A program made the position numbers and the translations under genes. Of a DNA stretch of 64,000 bases, positions 18,618 to 28,719 are shown piece by piece. The DNA is taken from positions 1,488,001 to 1,552,000 of the forward strand of contig OY282380.1 in assembly GCA_958295885.1 (NCBI GenBank). Direction: 5' to 3'. Numbering within the stretch: the first letter of the stretch is position 1; each line of letters starts with the position of its first letter. The stretch comes from Arenicellales bacterium (lineage in GTDB: Bacteria > Pseudomonadota > Gammaproteobacteria > Arenicellales > JAJDZL01). Under the pieces are notes generated by a model. That model had not been told where the DNA came from, did not search any database, and was given only the letters and a program-made list of their open reading frames with translations.

Positions 18618-21600
18618 ATCACTGGTTGCTAGATGTGATTGAAGATCGCCGCCGCGCCGCGTTGAAAGCCTCCAACAAGGCAGAAGTCTACCGTGAACTG
18701 CTTTCGACCGACGCGGAGCTGGATCTCGACTTGATCCGCGACATGGCCGATGCACTGGAGTTGGCGTCCCTTGACCTTATTCTTGAGCGATTTGAAGAAA
18801 ATGAAGACAAAGAAAAACTGCTTCGCTTTGCAGCATGTGATGCCTTTCAGCTCTTCAAGACGCTATTTACTTCGGAGAACCCTCCTCTAGAACAAGGTAA
18901 GACGCTATTGCGTGCATCATGCCTTGCCGTTCTAGGTGATCGCGGTACCGACGCTACACGCTGGCTTCGGGCATTGGAAAACACAGGGGATTGGCCTGAT
19001 CTTCCGATAAACTCAGAAAATTGGAGTGAACGTACTTGGGCGACACTCATCGACGTGTGGCTGCGTTTGATCCGCAAGCGAGGATGGATTGATCGAGACC
19101 TCGTACTCGAACGGGTTGAGGATCTGCGCAACAGTCAGAAAAAGTTCGAAAAAGACTATCTCAATGGGGTGTCTGCTCAGTCGGCTAAGGCTGCTGCTTT
19201 GGAACTCATTGGTCTTTACCATCTGGCAAAGGCGGCGGACATTCTAGCTCATTTCATTACCGACGGAGTTGTAGAAGGCAATCATCAGGTTCAACAACTC
19301 CTCGACACCCATTTTGACCGAGCTCATGCCGCATGCGAATCGGCCCGCCTAATTGAGCTGGAGCCCACGACGCGATTGCTTGCAGCCGCTTCTACTCAAC
19401 TCGTCAAAAATTCGATCTGGACGGTGACACGGGCGGTAAACTCAAGGGTGACACAGTTTGTTCAGACGCTGGTTTCCCGCGGCCGAGGGGAAAAAGCGAT
19501 ATTCGACTTCCTGCCGCCCCAACGCCGAACCCTTGCAGAGAGGGGACTCCTCGGATCAAGCCGTCGCGCCGTAGTCGTGAGTCTTCCTACATCCAGCGGC
19601 AAGACTTTGATTGCTCAGTTCCGCATTCTTCAGGCACTCAACCAGTTTGACGATAAGGACAACGAAGGATGGGTGGCTTACTTGACTCCTACCCAGGAGC
19701 TAGTGAATCAAGTAGCTCGACAATTACGTAGGGATTTCCAGCCATTGGGCGTAGTCGTTGAACGGGTTAGTCCTGCTCTCGAGGTAGATGGGGTTGAAAG
19801 GGGGCTGTTGACGGAGACCGAACTAGACGCAAAGGTTAGAGTCTTGGCGACTACCCCGGAAAAACTAGACCTGATGCTCCGCCAAGGCTGGGAAAAAAAG
19901 ATCGGCAGACCGCTGACGCTGGTAATTGTGGATGAAGCGCACAACCTTCAAAGTCCGCGTAGAGGACTCACTCTGGAACTTCTCCTGGCAACCATCAACC
20001 AAGAGTGCGAATACGCGCAGTTCCTGCTCCTCACACTCTTCATCGCAAACGCTCGTGAGGTTGCTCGGTGGTTGGGTGGACAAAACTCGAAAGACATTAG
20101 CCTTCCCTTAGACTGGCAACCGAATGCTCGTGCGATTGGGGTGGTCCAGACCGTACGAGAAGAACCCTTGAATAAACGCAGTTACGATTACACACTGGAG
20201 TTTGATACCGTTCACACGACGCGAAATACAATCGATCTAGACGAACACGTGCGGTTTCCAAAGGCTGTTGAGATTGCAAAGACGTTTTCCCAAGTCAATA
20301 AACAGGGCTCAATCGCAGCGGTTACAGCTCAACATTTAAAGTCTCGGGGACCAGTAATTCTAATGCACGCAAGACCGGACTGGGTTTGGTCATTGGCAGA
20401 TAAACTCAAGATTGCCAGGAACAAAAGGGCTTCGGTTCATGCAGATATTGAGCTTGTCCAAAAGTATTTGGCACTCGAAATGGGGGATACTTTCCCACTT
20501 ATCGAGCTTCTCTCTTATGGCATTGGTGTTCACCATTCAGGGCTTCCCGAAGAAGTAAGGATTCTGATTGAGTGGTTATTTGAGGCTTCACATCTAGATT
20601 TTTTGGTTGCAACAACTACTGTTGCTCAAGTGGTTAACTTTCCCGTGAGCGGTGTCGTTATGGCCTCGCATCAGTATTTTTCGTCCAACAGCCCACCCGA
20701 AGAAATGCCGCCCGAGGATTTCTAGAACATCGCAGGACGAGCAGGCAGAATTTCTCAAGATCAACTTGGAATTATTGCGTTAGCCGCGGACAACGCAAAT
20801 AAGGCCAGAGCGTTACGAACCTATGTCAACAAGAACACGGGAGACCTTAATTCAGCCCTCATTCAAATGGCAATCGATGCTGCTGCAGATTTGGATGACC
20901 TCGGAAAGATTGTATACCGCAAGCCAGAATGGTCCTGTTTTCTGCAGTATCTTGCCCATACGTATTCGCAAATGAGAGAACCCGCTACATTTTTTCAGCA
21001 GATTGAGCAGGTTTTAAGAGGAACGCTTGGGTTCGAAAAACTGAGACTGCGCAACAGCCAAATCGCACGTCAACTTCTGGTCGGCATCGAAAACTATGCT
21101 CGGTTTCTTCAGGAACCTGGACGACCAATTAAGCTGGTCGATAGTACTGGCTTCTCGGTCAATAGCATCATCACGATTTTGTCAAATAAAGGATCTATTG
21201 GTCAAAATTCCTGGAATTCCAAGACGCTTTTCGAGAACAAAGACCAGACCCTTCGCGACATGATGGGGGTATTGTTACTCGTTCCTGAACTCCGGGACAA
21301 CTTGGAGGCGGCAACCGGAGGCAAAGGTAAAGATGGCAATAAACTCGCCGGCATAGTCAAAGACTGGGTCGGTGGTAAATCGTTACCTGAAATTGCAGCC
21401 ATTCACTTCCAACACGATGGTGACACTCCTGTAACAGCGATTACCCGATGCGGTCAGAATCTCTTTGGGAAATTGACTCAAACTGCCTCGTGGGGACTCG
21501 GAGCACTGCTTTCTATTACTGCTTCGGGTCTTCCAGATGAAGAATTCAAGCGACTTAGTAATCTTCCATCCCGCGTCTTTTATGGAGTCAACTCCGATGA

Positions 21601-21808
21601 GGCAATTACGATGAGGCTGCTGGGCGTTCCAAGAACGGTCGCTGTGCCTTTGGCATGCCATTTTGGCGAGACTATTAACCAGCCACTGCCGAAGCTCAGA
21701 GAAAACTTGATCAATCTAGCGGAGCCAGATTGGAAAACTGCCGTCGGTGAAAATGGTTCAGTTTATCGCCGAGTTTGGCGAATATTTGAAGGTGTCGAGG
21801 ACGCATGA
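18614..21808 (+). pseudogene. HamB-like SF2 helicase (Hachiman-like), one in-frame TAG
   Basis: A single frame of 1064 codons apart from one TAG at 20723-20725. Helicase motifs are in order: Walker A LPTSSGKT near residue 325-332, TPTQELVNQ (Ia), TTPEKLDLML, Walker B/DEAH VIVDEAHN near 438, VILMHARPD (IV), the Ski2-like GIGVHHSGLP near 640, and motif VI NIAGRAGRI. The TAG falls immediately before NIAGRAGR, where EDFWNIAGRAGR would have Trp, so TGG to TAG is the simplest explanation. The 703-residue product would lack motif VI and should be inactive. It is coupled to the nuclease by ATGA. Confidence 0.8.
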
Positions 21809-21977
21809 ATATCTTGAATGACTCGTCACTAAATTTTCATAATTTGAGTAAAGACAAGTTGAACAGAGTATATAAAGAGCAAATTCCCTTAAGCCCAAGT
21901 TCCAGCCGGGATGACTGAATAAGTGCATGATCTGATTAAGAATACCAGAGAATATGAGTTCCCGCTACTGGGCAGGA

Positions 21978-23688
21978 TCAGAGGATATTGAATTTCACGT
22001 CTAAAATATCAAATGCCTTTTGCTGATAATCGGTCGGTTGATTAAACAGCCAGAATTCTGAATCTTTCCTCTTCAGTGGACGAATCCGATTCCTGCACAG
22101 CGTTGCAAGGTCCTGCATCAAAGTCTGAAAACTGTGTACCGGCTCGCCGGCCGCATTGAGCTTAGTCTTTTGTTTTCGATACGCAGACGGGGATTTTCTC
22201 GCCGGCTTGACATCCAGTCGCTTTACACACTCATCATCAAACAGTAGTGGCGCGAGTTTCTTACGCATCTCAAACTCGACATAGTACGCCAGCATGCAAA
22301 GCAGAAGATGCGAACGCACCCGGCGTTCGCGGCGATGATAAATCGGACGCACCTTCAAGTCGACGGTCTTCATTGACCGAAACGCCCGCTCAACTTTTGA
22401 CAGACGCTTGTAGCTGTCAAGCACCTCTTCGGTGCTCAGTTTATCCGCGCTGACACTGGTGCGAATCACGTAAAACCCATCAAGCGCAGCCTCGCGGTCA
22501 ATGCTTTGCTGATTGCGCTGATAACTGAATCGTTCAGGTCCCACCTCAATGTGAAAATGTTTGCGCATCTTGTGTTTGTCCAACGCCCGCGTTGCCCGAC
22601 GAACAATCGCACTTTGCTTTTTCAACCGATACTTGTCCCTTTTGGTTGCCGAAACAATTTCATCCAGCAAGCTCTCGGTCGCTTGCAGCAACTGTGCACG
22701 GGTGGATTTGCGCTTGTCTGCCAATAACGGATTGCGACACACCACCAGCCGCTCACCAGGATATAACCGCTCACAGCGGATCTCCCCCAGGCTACGCTCA
22801 TCAAACAAACTTGGCTGCAATGCGCCATCGTCTACAAGTTGTTGAATGGATACTGATTTCAGTGTCGTAATCCAATCATACTGCGCCGGTTTCAGATCCT
22901 CCTCAATGCGTGCCGCAGTCAACATGCCCCGATCCCCGACCATCACAATCTGATTGAGTGCGAAACGCGCCTTGAGCTTGTTCACCTGTGACATGACGGT
23001 TTGTGGATCAGAGGTATTGCCGGCAAACGCCTCAATGGCAACAGGCCGTCCATCGGCATCGCATAAAAGACCAAACTCAATTTGCTTGACCCCTCTTTTT
23101 TTATCCCGTGAATAGCCGAATTGTGCCAACTCACACTTCTCGCCGCACACCCAGGTCGAGGTCAGATCGTACATCACCACTGAGCCGTCCTGGAGATGTC
23201 TGCGTGCGAGTTTGTTTTCAATCTTGCTGGCATTCAAGCAGCCAGTCCATCGCTGCATAAAGATCATTCCAGTCAGCCTTGGTGACACCGAGACATTCAC
23301 CTAGGGTGTCGGATGCGATGTCTTCGCAGAAACCTCGGCTGGTTGCAAGTTTGGAACGAGGCGCGATGATTCTTGCGACAATCATCGCCAGGCACAGTTG
23401 GCGCTGGCGTGAGGGCTTTGAGTCGATCAAGCGATCAAGGCCGAGATTTTTGAGCGTACCGAGCACGGCAGCGACATGGCCGTGTGGGATCGAGCGGGTG
23501 ATGTCGAACAGTTCGGGTACAGGGTGGGAGGAATTTTTAAGTTCTGCGCGGATCATTGCGATCAGAAACGGTGGCAGTTTTGACAGGTTGGCAAGTGTTC
23601 TTTTCTTGCATTTTCCGTCTTGCCAGTAGGACTCTCGCACGAGAATGGCGGGCGGGGATTTTCTGTTTTTGATGGTTTCTACATACAT
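21978..23688 (-). pseudogene. IS1634-family (IS4-like) transposase, frameshifted
   Basis: The N-terminal 156 codons read from 23688 (MYVETIKNRKSPPAILVRES). After AAMDWLLECQ the frame shifts near 23228-23240 and continues with SKIENKLARRHLQDGSVVMYDLTST, IVMVGDRGMLT (catalytic Asp), and VERAFRSMKTVDLKVRPIYH (Glu region) to 21978. Together they make a full IS1634-type DDE transposase of about 570 residues broken by one indel. I could not fix the element ends by eye. It separates the helicase gene from a DUF2971 fragment that it probably truncated. Confidence 0.85.
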
Positions 23689-23823
23689 GGGTAATCGTTG
23701 TATTCAATCAATTAATGAGAATAATAACTAATTTACATGGGTAGGATTAAATGCTAAAAAAATCGCAATTACTGCGATAAATCAAGTATTTACGTCACTT
23801 TTTACGCTAAAATCCTCTGGAAC

Positions 23824-24084
23824 TTGGGGTTAACCACAAAATTTTCACATTGGAGTTATGAAGAAGAATATCGATTATTTGTACGGTTGGTTACAAGGCA
23901 TAATGATTTATATTTTATGCACTACGGTGATGAGATGATACTGAAACAAGTAATAGTTGGATTAAATTCTTCCGTTCTCCGTTCCGAGATAGAACAATCA
24001 ATAGGTAACAAATGCGAGGTTGAAATTTTTAAAGTTCGCAAAGATTATTGTGAATTCAAAATGGTGCGCGATGAAAACTTTTGA
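23824..24084 (+). pseudogene. DUF2971-like C-terminal fragment
   Basis: An 86-residue frame with the motif SHWSYEEEYRLFV followed by LKQVIVGLNS, matching the C-terminal half of DUF2971 proteins, which are frequent in defence islands and of unknown function. Full-length members are about 250-300 residues. The frame begins with a TTG without ribosome site, and the IS1634-type transposase lies just upstream, so the 5' part was probably removed by that insertion. Confidence 0.5.
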
Positions 24085-24235
24085 GTCTATTCCACTAAAC
24101 AGATTTTGGGCATTTTAATTCTACGGTGTGATGGACAAGAGTTCATCTAACTATCTGCTATGAAGATATGGATGTTAGAAGTTCACAAGAGTCTGAATCC
24201 GCACATTCTGCTGAAATTAATAAGTAGATGAAAAT

Positions 24236-25486
24236 ATGGATTTATTTAATCCTTTTAGTTCAACGAAACACGAAAATCGTTTAACTTGGTCATTTCTGAC
24301 CATGCTTAAGTACGACATGTATCTGCAGAAGTACATCTACGATACGGTGACCACACAGCTCCCTCAGTTACCAGCAATTTACAACACTTGGGAACCTGCA
24401 CATATTTCAACGCAGACAAAAATGATCGGTGAATCAACTCAACAACTTGTTTCTGTGCTTCTTACAGATGAGAAAATTCACGATAAGATAGAAATCAAGT
24501 GGGAAGAGCGCAATGCAATATACGACGGAGTCATTGAGTATTCCAACGGGTTAACTTTGATCGTTGAAAACAAACTAGATCATGAAAAAGTATGGAAGGA
24601 ACAGCTATCCCCGAGTCGTAATGCCTTATCTAGCACCCGTAGGGAAAATGTTTTGTTACACCAATTCGTAAAATGTTTGGTTTGGCCAGATGTCTTGGAA
24701 GCTGTTCTTAAATATTCAAATTCAGAAATTGCATCATTTGGAAACCGCAATATTGCTCGTGATTTTCTATCATTTACTGAAAAACACCATCCGAATTTGA
24801 CACCTTATCGAACCTATATTCTTTGTGGAAATAGAGAAAGTGCACTTATAAGACGAACAGTGCGTTTGGTCGACACATTAGCTTCTAAATCAGGGTTGAG
24901 CGTACACGACCAATCCAAGAATTGCTTAGAACATCTCGATTGTATTGCCAGGTTAATTGAATTTAAAATAATCATCAACTCCAATAAGAACACTTGGAAA
25001 CTTAGAATCAATTTGTGGCCAGCAAGCACCTCTTCTCAGGCAGACAGATTCCGCGAAGTATTGAATCGAGCTGAATTTATAAATTTGGATGAAAGTGAGT
25101 GGATCGTTACGCCAAATCTTAATTTTTCCTTTCAAGGAACAAAATTGTACTGGGCTACAACCGACTGGAACTCCCAGAGTTATTTGGAATACTTCTTTGG
25201 TCAGGAAAGACGTTATGGACGAAAGTATTCTAGAGAAATGGAAGAATTACTGGAACAGTGGAGTGAAAATGGTTTAATTCGGTGCGAGGATACATTGGAA
25301 ATCAAACGCATTTTTCAGAATCGAAAGTTCTTTGACATAAACCCGGAGTTTTCCGTATATCGAGAACTTGATAATGAAACCGTGATTAAGATGGAGAGTC
25401 AAGATCATCTTGAAGCACATATCATTGAGTCACTTTCAGTGCCACTAGCAACGTGGGGAGAAGATCTACGAGTGTTGGGAAAATAG
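24236..25486 (+). CDS. PD-(D/E)XK nuclease-like protein of unknown system
   Basis: An intact 416-residue protein. The N-terminus MDLFNPFSSTKHENRLTW carries a Glu at 13. A likely nuclease core follows: D97 in YDGVIEY and E111-x-K113 in LTLIVENKLD, the D-(D/E)xK spacing. The remaining 300 residues are not recognised; residues 190-245 (YRTYILCGNRESALIRR) may form a separate domain. It lacks an obvious partner gene, standing between a DUF2971 fragment and an IS end. Restriction or abortive-infection nuclease is a fair guess from motif and context. Confidence 0.6.
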   Translation: MDLFNPFSSTKHENRLTWSFLTMLKYDMYLQKYIYDTVTTQLPQLPAIYNTWEPAHISTQTKMIGESTQQLVSVLLTDEKIHDKIEIKWEERNAIYDGVIEYSNGLTLIVENKLDHEKVWKEQLSPSRNALSSTRRENVLLHQFVKCLVWPDVLEAVLKYSNSEIASFGNRNIARDFLSFTEKHHPNLTPYRTYILCGNRESALIRRTVRLVDTLASKSGLSVHDQSKNCLEHLDCIARLIEFKIIINSNKNTWKLRINLWPASTSSQADRFREVLNRAEFINLDESEWIVTPNLNFSFQGTKLYWATTDWNSQSYLEYFFGQERRYGRKYSREMEELLEQWSENGLIRCEDTLEIKRIFQNRKFFDINPEFSVYRELDNETVIKMESQDHLEAHIIESLSVPLATWGEDLRVLGK

Positions 25487-25550
25487 ACAGCACGCACAGT
25501 AAGACTCGAACCTGTATTGTGTCGGCAATTGCTCAACTAGTAACCAAATT

Positions 25551-25786
25551 GAGGCAGTTGCGCTGTTAGAAACAGTATGATTTGATTGAGTAAATCAAGG
25601 GGCGGAAATATTTTTTACCCCAAAATAATGCTGTTTTCTGCGTTTTTCCGAGCATTCTACCAGTTTTTCAGCCAATTCTACCCCAATCGGCAAAAAGCAC
25701 CTCACCGGGCATCCGAAGTCAGTTTGTATATTATTATATAACCATATATTATCAATAAGTTATGTTTTATATTCACCTACTTCTGT
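25551..25786 (+). repeat. 5' terminal 236 bp of an IS1182-like element (left arm of long inverted repeat)
   Basis: Begins with the terminal repeat GAGGCAGTTGCGCTGTTAG and runs 236 bp to the start of an IS66 copy. It is a near-identical reverse complement of 31424-31659, which is also exactly 236 bp. The same end is found again, degraded, at 52570-52736. Confidence 0.85.
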
Positions 25787-27077
25787 GTAAATATTCGGCC
25801 AACCCTTATCGAATAAAATAATTGCTTCAGCTATGGACACCACGACACAAATAGTGTATATAAATCATGCATGTCAAATGAGTTCAACCCAATAAGCCCA
25901 CCTGCGGAGTTTTCGGATTCGGGAAAAGGTGCATCGACGCCTTTTTCCAAACAATTCGTAAGGCTGTCGAAGCAGGAGCATATTCAGTTGAAGTATGATG
26001 TGAACCGTTGGCGGGGCCTTGCTCAACAATGGAAAGATAAATGTTACCATTTGGAGCATTCCCAGCAGGAGCATGAAACCCGAGAGTATTTGAAGCTGCT
26101 GGAGAAGCATCGTCGGCAGACTGAGGAATTGGAGCGAACAAAGGCGCGGGTTTGGCAGTTGGAGAAACAAGTCTATGGTCGTAAAACTGAGAAAAAGTCG
26201 GTCAAAAAAAACGAGGCTTTGGAACCTGCGTCGGCTGCGCCGAAGGAAAAGCGCGGCGCACAGCGCGGCAGCAAGGGTCATGGACGCACGCCTCGAGAGA
26301 AATTGGAGCGTGAAGTTGAAACTTTGGATGTTGCGCCTGAAGAACAGGTGTGCGATTCCTGTGGCGCTGCCTATGTGCCGATGTCGAACACCGACAACTC
26401 GGAGATTCTGGAATATTTTACGAAGGCGTATTTTCGCGAGATCCGGCGGAAAAAATATGCAAAGACCTGCAACTGCCGTCAAACTCCGGCCGTGGTGACA
26501 GCCAAGCCGGCGCTGCGGGTCATTGCCAAGGGATTGCTGGGGGTGTCGGTGTGGGTTGAGATTTTGCTGAGCAAGTATTGGTACAGTCGTTCGACCTGCA
26601 ATCTGCTGCGCCAGATGCGTGATCGGGGCATGGCGATCTCACAAGGTACGGTGACTGACGGTTTGAAGAAGATGGTGCCGTTGTTCGAGCCGCTGTTGGA
26701 TCAGTTGATGCAGTGGCAGATGGAAGATTCGGTATTTCACTGTGACGAGACCGGCTGGAAGGTCTATGAGAAGATGGAGGGGAAAATCGGCAATCGGTGG
26801 TATCTGTGGGTGTTTGAGAGCGCTTCATCGATGATCTACCGCATTGAGCCGACGCGCAGCGGTGATGTTCCGATCGAGCACTTCAGTGCACTGTCTGAGA
26901 AGCTCAAGGAAGTGTTTGTCATTTGTGACCGTTACAGTGGTTACAAACGATTGGCGAAGGTCAATGCGGCGATCATACTGGCTTTTTGCTGGGTTCATAT
27001 GCGGCGGGATTATCTCGAAGCTGCGGTGCAGTACCCGCAACTGGAGCCGTGGATGTTCGAGTAGCGGGAGCGCATTG
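25787..27077 (+). mobile_element. Truncated IS66-family copy 1
   Basis: Starts with the IS66-type end GTAAATATTCGGCCAACC at 25787 and is nearly identical to the first 1.3 kb of the complete copy at 28632. It ends abruptly at 27077, where a 119-bp inverted-repeat element begins. The right half, including the DUF4338 gene, is missing. Confidence 0.85.
25871..27077 (+). pseudogene. IS66-family transposase copy 1: amber codon plus 3' truncation
   Basis: Residues 1-397 are about 95% identical to the intact copy at 28720, covering the coiled N-terminus, zinc-finger segment (QVCDSCGAAY), catalytic HCDETGW and VICDRYSGY. At 27062-27064 the codon is TAG, where the intact copy has TGG (FEWRERIG), a direct demonstration of a Trp to amber change. 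Fifteen bases later the sequence is lost at the junction with the small element, so the catalytic Glu region is gone. Confidence 0.88.
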
Positions 27078-27196
27078 GAGGCTGTGAAAGTATTCTCATT
27101 TTCGTAGATTTCTGAATCAGAACAAATATTAATATCAATTAAATCAATGAGATAAATATTCATAATCCACTAATTTGGCAATACTTTCACAGTCTC
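27078..27196. mobile_element. 119-bp MITE-like element at an IS66/IS1182 junction
   Basis: Terminal inverted repeats of 17 bp: GAGGCTGTGAAAGTATT at 27078-27094 and, reverse-complemented, GAGACTGTGAAAGTATT at 27180-27196. The interior is A+T-rich and non-coding. It joins truncated IS66 copy 1 on the left to the truncated 3' end of an IS1182-like transposase on the right, with no target duplication, so deletion or recombination has occurred across it. Confidence 0.6.
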
Positions 27197-28567
27197 TGAC
27201 GCGGGTTTGCATTTTCATTTTCCCGCGTATGTAGTGCCGCTTGAAACGGCAGCCTTGGTCGAATCGAGAAAAGATACGCTCCAACGAAGTGCGCTGATTG
27301 TAGCCCTTCTGCCAGGTGACGGTGTGACGCGGCGTAGGGGTGAAGATGCGACGGTTCTTGTCGAGCTTGACGCGCACCACGCGGCCGTAGTCAGAGACCT
27401 GCCCGCCGTGCTGCTGGTGACATTCCTGATAGCCCTTGCAGTCCAGTCCATAGACCGCAGCCGGACAGCGGTACTTCAAGGTCTTTCGATCTTTTTCGAA
27501 TCCACAGAACGCCATCTCCCGCTGTTGTTGGGTCTCAGGACACACACAATACACCTGACCGCGCTCGTCATACACGATGTTGTCGGTTCGAACACCGTCG
27601 TTGAACAGGCGCGTGATGGGCACCTTCGGATCGTAGTGCTGATCCTGTTTTTCCTGTCGCCACATCATTTTGTAGTCAATCAGCGGACGAATCTCATACT
27701 CATCATACAAGCTGGCCTTGAGCTCGCGCATTCAAGACCGCGGTCGGCAGTAAACTGCTGGCAGCGTTCGGCCAGCTCTGGGGTTTGCTTGAACAGCTGC
27801 GGCAGCATGGAGTCGCGCAGACAGACCACTTCGGAGCGCGAGGCTTTGCGCAGTTTCACGGCTACTGGAATTTCATAGTGCGTGTCGGCGATCAGATGCA
27901 CTCGGCAGCCGAACCAAGTCTTGATCTTTTGCCACAGCGTGCCATCTTTACCGCGACCGCTGGTCTTGTGTTTGCCCCAGTCGGCATCGGGGTCCGAGGT
28001 GCGATCTTTGCCAGCGAAGGTTCTGCCGGTAGAATGAGAAGGCAGCGCTTTGCCATCGTAGCCCAGACAGCGCCCGAAATCCGGCACTTCTGCCATCAGC
28101 TGATGGCGCAGCGTGACGGTCATCTCAGAGACCAGGCCGGTGTCGGCTTCCAGTTTGCACAGCTGATTGAGAAAACGTGAGAAATTCCAAGCCTCGGGCA
28201 GTGACGTACGAAGCGGCTGGACTTGTTCGGTGACCGCCTCCACCTGGCCTTGCTCATCGTAATGCAGCACTGGTTTCGGCGGGCTCTGCATTGGCAGTGG
28301 GTTGAAGCCGCAAAGCTGTGCCAGCTGCACGTTTCGCGCCAGTTCGCGCAGCAGAGAATTCACCGAGTCATGCCCGAACACGACGCCTGCAATCATGCAT
28401 CGGAACAGGGCTCGGCTCGGAGAGTCGTTGCGGCCGCGGCCGCGTTGAGACGCAAGTTTGGCGACGATTTGTTGGTACGGCAGGTGCTCGAGAATCAGTA
28501 TCAGGCGCTGCAGTTGCGGCATGTCATCGGTTTCCCAAGAAAAAAGATGTGGATTGCTTTGAGGCAT
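27197..28567 (-). pseudogene. IS1182/IS4-superfamily DDE transposase, frameshifted and 3'-truncated
   Basis: Starts at 28567 (MPQSNPHLFSWETDDMPQL). Catalytic Asp segments appear as CLGYDGKALPSHS and QQFTADRGLEC. At about 27725 a 1-nt shift moves the frame; it continues as RELKASLYDEYEIRPLIDYK and NQRTSLERIFSRFDQ (Glu region) to KMKMQTRV, where it is cut. The fragment at 33007-33748 shows the missing tail (NIGMAIMMALVLAHYRADRK). The sub-family name is approximate. Confidence 0.8.
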
Positions 28568-28719
28568 ATGAAGTTCCCGGCGAATGCCTTGATGTGTTGA
28601 AAATCATGGCCCTGAATGATCGCACAGAATTGTAAATATTCGGCCAACCCTTATCGAATAGAAAAAATATTTGCTTCAGCTATGGACACCACGACACAAA
28701 TAGTGTATATAAATCGTGT

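Noticed and set aside
21978-23760. Terminal repeats of the IS1634-type element
   Set aside because: Similar short strings (TGGGCAGGAT near 21970 and TGGGTAGGAT near 23740) are direct, not inverted, and too short to define ends.
27207-27878. Plus-strand open frame of 223 codons
   Set aside because: Antisense to the IS1182-like transposase; no protein-like motifs.
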